Positions 1 through 6,106 of a DNA stretch of 12,974 nucleotides are shown in pieces (the stretch's first letter is position 1; every line of letters begins with the position of its first letter). A program made the position numbers and the translations under genes. Where the stretch lies: NCBI GenBank assembly GCA_037134755.1, contig JBAXLO010000134.1:1-12974 (forward strand). Reading direction: 5' to 3'. The DNA is from JBAXLO01 sp037134755. GTDB taxonomy: Bacteria > Bacteroidota > Bacteroidia > Bacteroidales > JACABE01. Under the pieces are notes generated by a model. The model was given only the letters and a program-made list of their open reading frames with translations, ran no database searches and was not told the origin of the DNA.

Positions 1-143
1 AGCAAATGGAGACCAAGTTGCTTCCCCTCAAAAAAAAGGGCAGTGACTTGGGTCATTATCAGTTGTTTGAGAAACGTCTTTTTTTAGGTTTTTTCATTAA
101 TACCTATTATTTTTAAAAGTGTGATGTATTTAGCCTATTATCA

Positions 144-178
144 AAAGTCAATAGAGTAGTCTCTAACACATTGACTTT
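144..178. terminator. Nested inverted repeat, possible terminator
   Basis: AAAGTCAAT (144-152) is the exact reverse complement of ATTGACTTT (170-178). Inside it lies a second small hairpin, AGAG (153-156) and CTCT (161-164), with loop TAGT. On the plus strand the stem runs into a T-rich stretch (176-189), so it could end a transcript entering from the left. The stem is AT-rich with an AACAC bulge, so this is a tentative call. Confidence 0.3.
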
Positions 179-248
179 CTTTTGGTTTTATTTAACTAAT
201 CTTATGAATTATTATTGCATATGTAGCCATTCCTAATTTTATAAACCA

Positions 249-256
249 TACCTTTG
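249..256 (+). promoter_or_regulatory. Bacteroidota-type -7 box for the 325-aa protein gene
   Basis: TACCTTTG matches the TAnnTTTG -7 consensus of the Bacteroidota primary sigma factor. It lies 45 bp before the start codon, which would give a leader of roughly 40 nt. No TTG -33 element is present 17-23 bp upstream, so the call rests on the -7 box alone. Confidence 0.45.
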
Positions 257-301
257 CCGAAAAAAATAATCATTTAATGTTAATAATTTAAATAAGCAAA
301 T

Positions 302-1279
302 ATGTCACATAATCCTTATGCAAGTAACGTTTACAAAATAAAAACAACAGATAATTTTAGAATAACTGTGAAGTTTTCTCAATATAGTCAAGGAACAATA
401 AATTATTTAAGTATTGCTGATGTTGAACTTTTACCAATGGCAACTATTTTGCAGCCTTTTTCAACAAATGTGAATGATAAATATGTAAATTGGTTTATTG
501 CAAAACATTTATCTTTATCTGCCACCAATCAGCAAAACATTGTAGAAGCAGCGATGCCAGCCAATGTTAAGAAACTGGAAACAGCAGTTTTAAGTGTTTA
601 TGATGAAGGAACAACAGGTTATAACAATATTTTTAGCAGACCTAAAAGCCATTTATATGACAATGTAACTCAACAACAAAAACTTGTAAACCTTAAAACA
701 GAGAGTGCACTTTTAGTAGGGCTTGTACCTTTGTCGGCAGCAAAAATAGCTTTAGATGTGTATATTAAAAGTTTTGATGATACGCTAAAAGCCTCAGCTA
801 ATGCACAAACAAAATTAACTGAAACATCTAACCAAATGGAAGAGGCTAGAATTGAATGGTGTGACGAAGCATTGGGAGTTACAGGGAAATTGTTGGAAAA
901 GTATAAACTTAATCCCGAAAAGATTGATGATATCTTTGATATGGCAATGTTTAATCCACGTCACAGCCATATTGATCCTGATAAAGATACAATAAATGTA
1001 ATAGTTTCCGAAGATTCTATCTTTTCGATAAACATGGTATTCGATCCTTCAAAAACATATTATTTGCATAATACAGGTATATGTGCGCTTAATGTTGGCA
1101 GTGCATCAGCAATTGATCAACAGACATTAACAACATTCATAACTTTAGGGATAGACGAAACCAAAATAGCAAGCGGCGCTTTATTAGGCGATCTATTAAA
1201 CAGATATCTACTAGTTTGGAATGAAGACCCAACAATAGCGGGCGAATTGAAAATAAAAGAAGAAGAAACTATTGCTTAA
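302..1279 (+). CDS. Hypothetical protein, 325 aa, unknown family
   Basis: I do not recognise this protein. It has no signal peptide, lipobox or membrane segment, so it is probably cytoplasmic. Three zones can be seen: a beta-rich N-terminal part (about 8-70), a predominantly helical middle (about 120-215) that could form a coiled coil or helical bundle (AQTKLTETSNQMEEARIEW at 168-186), and a beta-rich C-terminal part (about 228-318) with the segment FDPSKTYYLHNTGICALNV (247-265), which suggests a small beta-sandwich. The tail is acidic (KEEEETIA-like). There is no Shine-Dalgarno sequence before the ATG, but the position just downstream of a TAnnTTTG box supports this start. The gene stands alone, ends in a repeat array and has its own terminator. 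Coding status is well supported by length and isolation; function is open. Confidence 0.85.
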   Translation: MSHNPYASNVYKIKTTDNFRITVKFSQYSQGTINYLSIADVELLPMATILQPFSTNVNDKYVNWFIAKHLSLSATNQQNIVEAAMPANVKKLETAVLSVYDEGTTGYNNIFSRPKSHLYDNVTQQQKLVNLKTESALLVGLVPLSAAKIALDVYIKSFDDTLKASANAQTKLTETSNQMEEARIEWCDEALGVTGKLLEKYKLNPEKIDDIFDMAMFNPRHSHIDPDKDTINVIVSEDSIFSINMVFDPSKTYYLHNTGICALNVGSASAIDQQTLTTFITLGIDETKIASGALLGDLLNRYLLVWNEDPTIAGELKIKEEETIA

Positions 1280-1282
1280 ATC

Positions 1283-1313
1283 AATTACGAATTACGAATT
1301 ACGAATTACGAAT
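1283..1313. repeat. AATTACG tandem repeat, 4.4 copies
   Basis: Four perfect head-to-tail copies of AATTACG (1283-1289, 1290-1296, 1297-1303, 1304-1310) are followed by a partial copy, AAT. The array starts three bases after the TAA stop. The 16 bases GCTTAAATCAATTACG at 1274-1289, which include that stop, recur exactly at 12650-12665 at the end of the MFS transporter gene, where AATTACG copies also follow. Confidence 0.9.
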
Positions 1314-1334
1314 CAAGATTTTAAAAGAAGAGAG

Positions 1335-1364
1335 CCTTCATCAGTAAATGGTGAAGGTTTTTTT
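1335..1364 (+). terminator. Rho-independent terminator after the 325-aa protein gene
   Basis: CCTTCATC (1335-1342) pairs with GGTGAAGG (1350-1357) through one G-U wobble, with a 7-nt loop, and is followed directly by T7 (1358-1364). It lies 56 bp after the stop codon, downstream of the AATTACG array. The rest of the gap to about 1542 shows nothing beyond AT-rich sequence. Confidence 0.8.
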
Positions 1365-1542
1365 ATTCCTTTTTTCTTTTCTAAGTACTTTTATTTAGAT
1401 TTTAATACTTGTAATTCAAAATAAATTTTTTGCAACTGATTATTTAGCCTAATCCTTAAAAAAATCATTAATTCTAATTTTAAGAAAAGTAATTTAACTT
1501 TCTGTTAGATTATTTGGGTTATAAAAAATGCATTGATTTCAT

Positions 1543-1580
1543 AAAAAAAAGCCACCGAAAAATAATTACTTTTCGGTGGC
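1543..1580 (-). terminator. Strong terminator of the carboxylase operon
   Basis: GCCACCGAAAA (1551-1561) is perfectly complementary to TTTTCGGTGGC (1570-1580), giving an 11-bp stem with an 8-nt loop. Read on the minus strand it ends in T8 (plus-strand A8 at 1543-1550). It sits 32 bp past the stop of the biotin carrier gene. Read on the plus strand the hairpin is followed by TTAAATTTT, so it may also catch readthrough from the convergent 325-aa gene. Confidence 0.85.
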
Positions 1581-1611
1581 TTAAATTTTATAAGCTGATT
1601 TAATAAAATCT

Positions 1612-1959
1612 CTATTTCAATTCTATCAAAATCTGGCTTTTGGGAACCATATCTCCCTCTTGAACATTTACTTTTGAAATTACACCATTCATTGGTGCCA
1701 ATAAATCATTACTCATTTTCATTGCTGAAAGCACTAATAATTTATCCCCTTTCTTAACTTTATCCTTTGCTTTAACGTATATTTTCAATATAGTTCCAGG
1801 AATAAAAGCATATATCTTTTTAGGGTCCTTAGGTTGGTAAGGCTTTTTATTTTGATATCTTAAAGGCAAGTTTGTACGATATTTAACACCATCTATGTTA
1901 ATTGTGTCATACTTACTTTCCACGTCTTCTTTTTCCTGATGCGATTTAGCTTCTTCCAT
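1612..1959 (-). CDS. Biotin carboxyl carrier protein (biotin/lipoyl attachment domain)
   Basis: This small 115-residue protein carries the biotin arm that moves carboxyl groups between the active sites of an acyl-CoA carboxylase or decarboxylase. The biotinyl domain spans about residues 48-115: IPGTILKIYVKAKDKVKKGD, the biotinylation loop SAMKM with target Lys81, then the mirrored half NGVISKVNVQEGDMVPKSQ. The usual Glu before AMKM is Ser here, a tolerated variation. A charged N-terminal segment of about 45 residues precedes the domain. The gene lies 54 nt downstream of the carboxyltransferase on the same strand and ends at a strong terminator, so the two form an operon and most likely one complex. 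It could serve either an ATP-dependent carboxylase or a membrane-bound decarboxylase; the sequence alone does not decide. Confidence 0.92.
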   Translation of the reverse strand: MEEAKSHQEKEDVESKYDTINIDGVKYRTNLPLRYQNKKPYQPKDPKKIYAFIPGTILKIYVKAKDKVKKGDKLLVLSAMKMSNDLLAPMNGVISKVNVQEGDMVPKSQILIELK

Positions 1960-2013
1960 TTTTTTAAATTTGCAAATTAATTAAATGTGTTCTTTTTAAA
2001 AGTAATTTATTGA

Positions 2014-3561
2014 TTAAAAAGGAGGAATACCATGTTTTTTGTATGGACGAGCTTCTTGTTTATCCTTCGAAATATCTAGAGAATGAATCAAGAAATGTCT
2101 GGTTTCGTTTGGATCAATAACAGCATCAACATAACCATAAGCAGCGGCTACATAAGGATTAGCAAATTTCTTCTTGTATTCTGCTATTTTCTTCTTACGC
2201 ATTTCTTCAGGATTCTCAGCATTCAGAATTTCGCTTCTAAAAATAATATTAGCAGCGCCTTCAGGTCCCATAACAGCTATTTCGGCAGTTGGCCAAGCAA
2301 ATACAAAATCAGCTCTCAAATGGTTCGAACACATCGCAATGTATCCTCCTCCATATGCTTTGCGCAGAATAATTGTAATCTTAGGAACAGTAGCTTCTGA
2401 ATAAGCATAAAGAATTTTAGCCCCATGACGGATAACACCTGCATGCTCTTGATCAACACCTGGAAGATACCCCGGTAAATCGACCAAAGTAACCAAAGGA
2501 ACATTAAATGCATCACAATATCTTATAAATCTGGCTGCTTTGTCAGATGAATCTACATCTAAAACACCTGCAAGAATAAGAGGTTGATTAGCTACAAAAC
2601 CTACAGTCTGTCCACTTAATCTGCCAAAACCAACAACAATGTTTTCAGCCCATCTTTCGTGTACTTCCAAGAAATCAGAATCATCACTAACAGCTCTGAT
2701 GATGCTTCTTACATCATAAGGTAACTTAGGATTAGTTGGGAAGATATCATCGATCTTGTAAGTTTTAGATTTAGGTGCTTTCTTTGGAAAAGCTTCTGCT
2801 TTCTTAGTATTATTCCATGGAACGAAGGTAGCCAGTTTCTTAATCTGATCGAAGCATTCTTGTTCGCTTTCAGCAAAGAAGTGGGCATTACCCGTAACTT
2901 CAGCCTGAACTCTTGCTCCACCTAGTTCTTCCATCGAAATTTCTTCACCAAGAACGGTCTTGATAACTTCAGGGCCGGTGATAAACATCTTGGAGATCTT
3001 ATCAACAACAAAAACAAAATCAGTTAATGCCGGAGAATAAACCGCTCCACCTGCGCAAGGCCCTAAAATAACGGATATTTGAGGGATAACTCCGGATGCT
3101 AAAGTATTCCTGAAGAATATTTCGCCATATCCCGCCAAGGAGTTAACACCCTCTTGGATACGCGCACCCCCTGAATCATTAATACCAATGATTGGAACTT
3201 TCAATTTCATGGCTATATCCATGATCTTGGTTATCTTTTTGGCATGCATATAGCCTAATGAACCTCCTGCAACAGTAAAGTCCTGCGCATATATACAAAC
3301 AGAGTGCCCGTTGAGTGTACCTGTTCCGGTTACGACTCCGTCGCCCGGCAAGTACTTTTTATCCATATCAAAATCTTTACCTGAATGCTCTACAAATAAA
3401 TCATATTCATAAAAAGAATTTGGATCAAGTAAGGTTATGATTCTTTCTCGGGCTGTTAATTTACCGGTTGCTTTTTGTTTCTCAACAGCTTTGGTTCCAC
3501 CACCCTGCAATGCTTCTTGCATTCTTTTTTTGAGGTCTATTGTTTTTTGTTTTATTGACAT
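2014..3561 (-). CDS. Acyl-CoA carboxylase carboxyltransferase subunit (propionyl-CoA carboxylase beta / methylmalonyl-CoA decarboxylase alpha type)
   Basis: The 515-residue product matches the usual length and order of the two-lobed, crotonase-fold carboxyltransferases. The N-lobe has DSGGARIQEGV (129-139) and GPCAGGAVYSPAL (167-179), the acyl-CoA oxyanion region. The C-lobe has DLPGYLPGVDQEHAGVIRHG (361-380) and RKAYGGGYIAM (400-410), the biotin-side region, and it ends in the characteristic KKHGIPPF. It moves CO2 between carboxybiotin and propionyl-CoA/methylmalonyl-CoA in the cytoplasm. This links odd-chain or branched-chain breakdown, or propionate metabolism, to succinyl-CoA. The biotin carrier follows 54 nt downstream. 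No biotin carboxylase (needed for a carboxylase) and no membrane beta subunit (needed for the sodium-pumping decarboxylase) lies in the window, so the specific name stays open between pccB and mmdA. Two -7 boxes precede it. Confidence 0.93.
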   Translation of the reverse strand: MSIKQKTIDLKKRMQEALQGGGTKAVEKQKATGKLTARERIITLLDPNSFYEYDLFVEHSGKDFDMDKKYLPGDGVVTGTGTLNGHSVCIYAQDFTVAGGSLGYMHAKKITKIMDIAMKLKVPIIGINDSGGARIQEGVNSLAGYGEIFFRNTLASGVIPQISVILGPCAGGAVYSPALTDFVFVVDKISKMFITGPEVIKTVLGEEISMEELGGARVQAEVTGNAHFFAESEQECFDQIKKLATFVPWNNTKKAEAFPKKAPKSKTYKIDDIFPTNPKLPYDVRSIIRAVSDDSDFLEVHERWAENIVVGFGRLSGQTVGFVANQPLILAGVLDVDSSDKAARFIRYCDAFNVPLVTLVDLPGYLPGVDQEHAGVIRHGAKILYAYSEATVPKITIILRKAYGGGYIAMCSNHLRADFVFAWPTAEIAVMGPEGAANIIFRSEILNAENPEEMRKKKIAEYKKKFANPYVAAAYGYVDAVIDPNETRHFLIHSLDISKDKQEARPYKKHGIPPF

Positions 3562-3606
3562 TTGTTTGACAATTTAATTAAAACTTAATACTCAAATATA
3601 ATTTTA

Positions 3607-3614
3607 CAAAGATA
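3607..3614 (-). promoter_or_regulatory. Proximal -7 box of the carboxylase operon
   Basis: Read on the minus strand this is TATCTTTG, a perfect TAnnTTTG match, 45 bp before the carboxyltransferase start codon. There is no -33 TTG at the usual distance. It repeats exactly the 8-mer of the distal box at 3652-3659, so the operon may have two start points. Confidence 0.4.
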
Positions 3615-3651
3615 CGCTTTTATTTTCAAATTGAGTTTCTTTTTGGGTTGG

Positions 3652-3684
3652 CAAAGATAATAATATAGTTCCAAAGTAATCAAA
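3652..3684 (-). promoter_or_regulatory. Distal promoter of the carboxylase operon with -33 and -7 elements
   Basis: On the minus strand, TTTG (3684-3681) is followed after 21 bp by TATCTTTG (3659-3652). This fits the Bacteroidota layout of a TTG element about 20 bp before a TAnnTTTG box. It would give a leader of about 80 nt. It is the most complete promoter match in the window. Confidence 0.5.
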
Positions 3685-3902
3685 TTTACTTTCATTTTTT
3701 TGTTAAAAAATATAATATAGTCTAGAATATTAATCATTTAAGTAAAATGTTTGCTATCGTTTTTTTTGTAACAACTGCTTATTTTTATCTAAAGTAAATT
3801 ATATTTATTTTTACATGGTTGATTATTAGCACCTGAATATATTTGGATGTTGAAATATACAAATGATGATATAAATTATATCTTTAACTCACTAGTTTTT
3901 TG

Positions 3903-3910
3903 TAATTTTA
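3903..3910 (+). promoter_or_regulatory. Candidate -7 box for the isomerase-hydrolase operon
   Basis: TAATTTTA fits TAnnTTTG at seven of eight positions and lies 33 bp before the isomerase ATG, after a T6 run. No clear -33 element is visible. This is a weak match judged mainly by position. Confidence 0.35.
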
Positions 3911-3943
3911 CCACCTCAAATTAGTAAATAATCTATAAAAAAC

Positions 3944-4981
3944 ATGAATGTAAACGGCAAATATTACCGTACAGTTTGGTTGGAAGATGGAAAAGTGATG
4001 CTGATTGAGCAGAATCTTTTGCCATTTAATTTTAAAATAGTAGCTCTAAATAATTATAAGGAAACTTGCCATGCTATAATAACTATGATAGTAAGAGGAG
4101 CAGGTGCAATTGGTGCTACTGCCGGTTTTGCGATGGCGCAGGCATTTATTCAATATAATGATAATAAAGAAGAACTTATAAAAGCGAAGGAGGAGATTGA
4201 AGCTACTCGTCCAACTGCCCGTAATTTGTTTTATGCTACCGAAAGGGTGTTTAATGCAGGTCTTATTTCGGTTGACAATGCTATTGCAGAAGCTAATGCT
4301 ATTGCAGAAGAAGATATTGAGGCAGGTAGAATGATTGGGGAGTATGGCAATGCTTTGATAAAAGACTCAATGAATATACTTACGCATTGCAATGCCGGTT
4401 GGCTTGGCTTTGTTGATTATGGGAGTGCATTATCACCGGTTTATGCGGCTCATCATGCAGGGAAAAATGTATTTGTATATGTTGATGAAACCCGTCCGCG
4501 GAGTCAGGGGGCTAGACTGACGGCCTGGGAGCTGTATAACGAGAACGTTCCTCATGTGATAGTGCCTGATAATGCAGGTGCTTTTCTGGCTTCTAAAGGT
4601 AAGATAGATATAATGATTGTGGGAGCCGACCGTATTGCTGCCAATGGTGATGCTGCTAATAAAATTGGTACTTTTGAGAAGGCTATTATTGCCAAAACCT
4701 TTGGTATTCCATTTTATGTAGCTGCTCCTTTGGCTACCTTTGATATTAATTGTAAGACTGGTGATGCTATTATTATAGAAGAGAGGGATGAGGATGAGGT
4801 TTTGTATCAAACGGGTTTAAATAAAGATAATGAGTTGACAAAAGTGATGGTATGTAATAAGGGTAGCAAAGCCTTTAATCCTGCTTTTGATGTAACTCCA
4901 GCCTCTTACATCACGGGCATTATTACCGAAAGGGGTATTATTAATGCTAATATTAATGATATTAAAAATCTAATCCATTAA
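3944..4981 (+). CDS. mtnA: MtnA-family sugar-1-phosphate aldose-ketose isomerase (5-methylthioribose-1-phosphate isomerase or 5-deoxyribose-phosphate paralogue)
   Basis: The 345-residue protein matches the MtnA/eIF2B-like isomerases along its length. Family landmarks are VRGAGAIG (50-57), THCNAGW (147-153) with catalytic Cys149, DETRPRSQGARLTAWEL (181-197), GADRIAANGD (227-236) with catalytic Asp229, NKIGTF (239-244), and IEERDEDEV (278-286). The canonical reaction turns 5-methylthioribose-1-phosphate into the ribulose form in methionine salvage. Two details differ from classical MtnA as I know it: RGAGAIG instead of RGAPAIG, and NAGWLGFVDYGSALSPVY instead of an NAG(A/S)-type continuation. 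These resemble the branch that includes DrdI-type 5-deoxyribose-1-phosphate isomerases and other salvage isomerases, so mtnA is a family label rather than a proven substrate. The next gene starts 9 nt downstream, implying an operon. No methylthioribose kinase, aldolase or dehydratase is nearby. Confidence 0.85.
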   Translation: MNVNGKYYRTVWLEDGKVMLIEQNLLPFNFKIVALNNYKETCHAIITMIVRGAGAIGATAGFAMAQAFIQYNDNKEELIKAKEEIEATRPTARNLFYATERVFNAGLISVDNAIAEANAIAEEDIEAGRMIGEYGNALIKDSMNILTHCNAGWLGFVDYGSALSPVYAAHHAGKNVFVYVDETRPRSQGARLTAWELYNENVPHVIVPDNAGAFLASKGKIDIMIVGADRIAANGDAANKIGTFEKAIIAKTFGIPFYVAAPLATFDINCKTGDAIIIEERDEDEVLYQTGLNKDNELTKVMVCNKGSKAFNPAFDVTPASYITGIITERGIINANINDIKNLIH

Positions 4982-4990
4982 TAATATAAT

Positions 4991-5695
4991 ATGAATAATA
5001 TAATTAAAGCTACTTTAATTACTCTGATATTTTTCTTTAGTCTACATATATTACATAGCCAGGGGGCGAAAGATGTGTTTAAATTGCAAGAGGGAGATCT
5101 GCTGTTTCAAAACCTTGATTGTGGTGACTTTTGCAATGCGGTAGAGAAGGTTACTATAGGTTATAAAGGTGCAAGGTTTTCGCATATGGCAATAGTTGCA
5201 AAAGATTCTATAGGGGAATTAATAGTTATTGAAGCTGTTTCTAAGGGTGTTTCAGTTATCACCATTAATAATTTTCTAAATAAAAGTCATGATAAGAATA
5301 ATAATCCAAAGGTGGTAGTTGGGAGGTTGAAGCCGGCTTATCAACATTTGATTCCTAATGCTATAAAGGAGGCATCTAAATTGCTAGGTCATAAGTATGA
5401 TGATGTGTTTTGTATTACTAATGATAGTTATTATTGTTCGGAATTGATTTATGATATCTTTAAAAAAGCTAATAATGGTAAGGAAGTTTTTACGCTTGTT
5501 CCCATGACTTTTAAAGATCCAGATACTAAAGAAACATTCCCTATATGGGCAAAATATTTTAAAGATTTAAACAAGCCTATCCCGGAAGGGGAACCGGGAA
5601 ATAATCCGGGTGGCATCTCTTTATCTAATAAAATAAGTATTGTTCATGCTTATGGAATCCCTAATGGATGGGATAAGAATTTAATCAATAAATAA
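4991..5695 (+). CDS. Exported YiiX/YebB-like permuted papain-like hydrolase
   Basis: This 234-residue protein begins with a hydrophobic signal peptide (about 1-24, ending LHSQG), so it acts outside the cytoplasm. The mature part matches the YiiX-type permuted NlpC/P60 (papain-like) fold: GDLLFQ (35-40), DCGDFCNAVEKVT (43-55), FSHMAIV (63-69) with probable catalytic His65, VIEA (79-82) with Glu81, and YYCSELIYDIF (147-157) with probable nucleophile Cys149. In the permuted fold His precedes Cys, as seen here. Members cleave amide or thioester bonds in cell-wall peptides or lipids; the substrate here is unknown. The C-terminal EPGNNPGGIS (201-210) looks like a normal family ending. The gene follows the isomerase by 9 nt, probably co-transcribed although the functional link is obscure. 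After its stop the same reading frame stays open through a 21-bp repeat array. Confidence 0.85.
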   Translation: MNNIIKATLITLIFFFSLHILHSQGAKDVFKLQEGDLLFQNLDCGDFCNAVEKVTIGYKGARFSHMAIVAKDSIGELIVIEAVSKGVSVITINNFLNKSHDKNNNPKVVVGRLKPAYQHLIPNAIKEASKLLGHKYDDVFCITNDSYYCSELIYDIFKKANNGKEVFTLVPMTFKDPDTKETFPIWAKYFKDLNKPIPEGEPGNNPGGISLSNKISIVHAYGIPNGWDKNLINK

Positions 5696-5740
5696 GATTT
5701 ACAGCCTGTTGCTGGATTTTTAGGCACTACTATTAGTAGA

Positions 5741-5940
5741 TTCCGTACCTGTACGGAAATTCTCCGTACCTGTACGGAACACTTCCGTACTTGTTTTGAA
5801 AACTTCTGTACCTGTTCAGAACACTTCCGTACTTGTACGGAACACTTCCGTACCTGTTCAGAAATCTTCCGTACTTGTACAGAAAACTTCCGTACCTACA
5901 CGGAAAACTTCCGTACCTATACGGAAAACTTCCGTACTTG
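5741..5940. repeat. Ten tandem 21-bp palindromic repeats
   Basis: The core CCGTAC (CTGTAC once) recurs at 5743, 5764, 5785, 5806, 5827, 5848, 5869, 5890, 5911 and 5932, spaced exactly 21 bp apart. The consensus is TTCCGTAC-YT-GTACGGAA plus three bases, usually AAC or CAC. Each full unit is an 18-bp dyad with 8-bp arms around a 2-bp centre. The left arm is almost invariant, while the right arm drifts. The last unit keeps only its left half. A separate small dyad, CTACTA-T-TAGTAG (5727-5739), sits just before the array. The array lies 45 bp after the hydrolase stop in a convergent gap; 5951-6043 beyond it shows nothing else. There are no spacers, so this is not a CRISPR. Confidence 0.95.
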
Positions 5941-6043
5941 CATAAAATTACCCTGGAATAATATTTAATTGCTTATTAGATCTCTCGAAATCTTAAATAC
6001 AGATTTTATCTTATAAAAGACTTAAAAATTTAATTTTGAGAAT

Positions 6044-6076
6044 AAAAAAGCCGATAGAAACAAATCTACCGGCTTT
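6044..6076 (-). terminator. Terminator of the T9SS-exported protein gene
   Basis: AAAGCCGATAGA (6047-6058) pairs with TCTACCGGCTTT (6065-6076) around a 6-nt loop. The single imperfect pair is A-C on the plus strand but a U-G wobble on the minus strand, and the T6 tail (plus-strand A6 at 6044-6049) follows on the minus side. Both point to minus-strand use, 30 bp after the stop of the minus-strand gene. Confidence 0.8.
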
Positions 6077-6106
6077 CTTAGTATCCTTATTAAAGGAATT
6101 AAATTC

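Larger units (their letters stand above)
1..301. other. Left-edge stretch without a supported gene
   Basis: No convincing coding region is visible. Short open frames touch the left edge on both strands but are under 40 codons and match nothing I recognise. The stretch holds a nested inverted repeat at 144-178 and a -7 promoter box at 249-256 for the gene that follows. Composition is very AT-rich apart from the first 60 bases, which look different (more G and C, with an A8 run at 31-38) and could be the end of some element lying to the left. Confidence 0.5.
3562..3943. other. Divergent intergenic region between carboxyltransferase and isomerase genes
   Basis: This 382-bp AT-rich spacer separates two outward-facing genes and has no coding potential that I can support. 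It contains minus-strand promoter boxes near 3607-3614 and 3652-3684 and a plus-strand candidate at 3903-3910. The middle (about 3690-3890) is a string of A and T runs with no hairpin or repeat that I could identify. Confidence 0.6.

Noticed and set aside
1..56. Minus-strand start of a gene leaving the left edge (ATG at 56, reading MTQVTALFFEGKQLGLHL)
   Set aside because: Only 18 codons are visible, with no recognisable motif or promoter.
2083..2400. Plus-strand open frame inside the carboxyltransferase gene
   Set aside because: It lies fully antisense to a strongly conserved enzyme gene, and its translation has no family features.
4433..4810. Minus-strand 125-codon frame inside the isomerase gene
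   Set aside because: It overlaps catalytic motifs of the isomerase and reads as low-complexity shadow translation.
5741..5940. CRISPR array
   Set aside because: The units abut with no unique spacers, the period is only 21 bp, and no cas gene is present.
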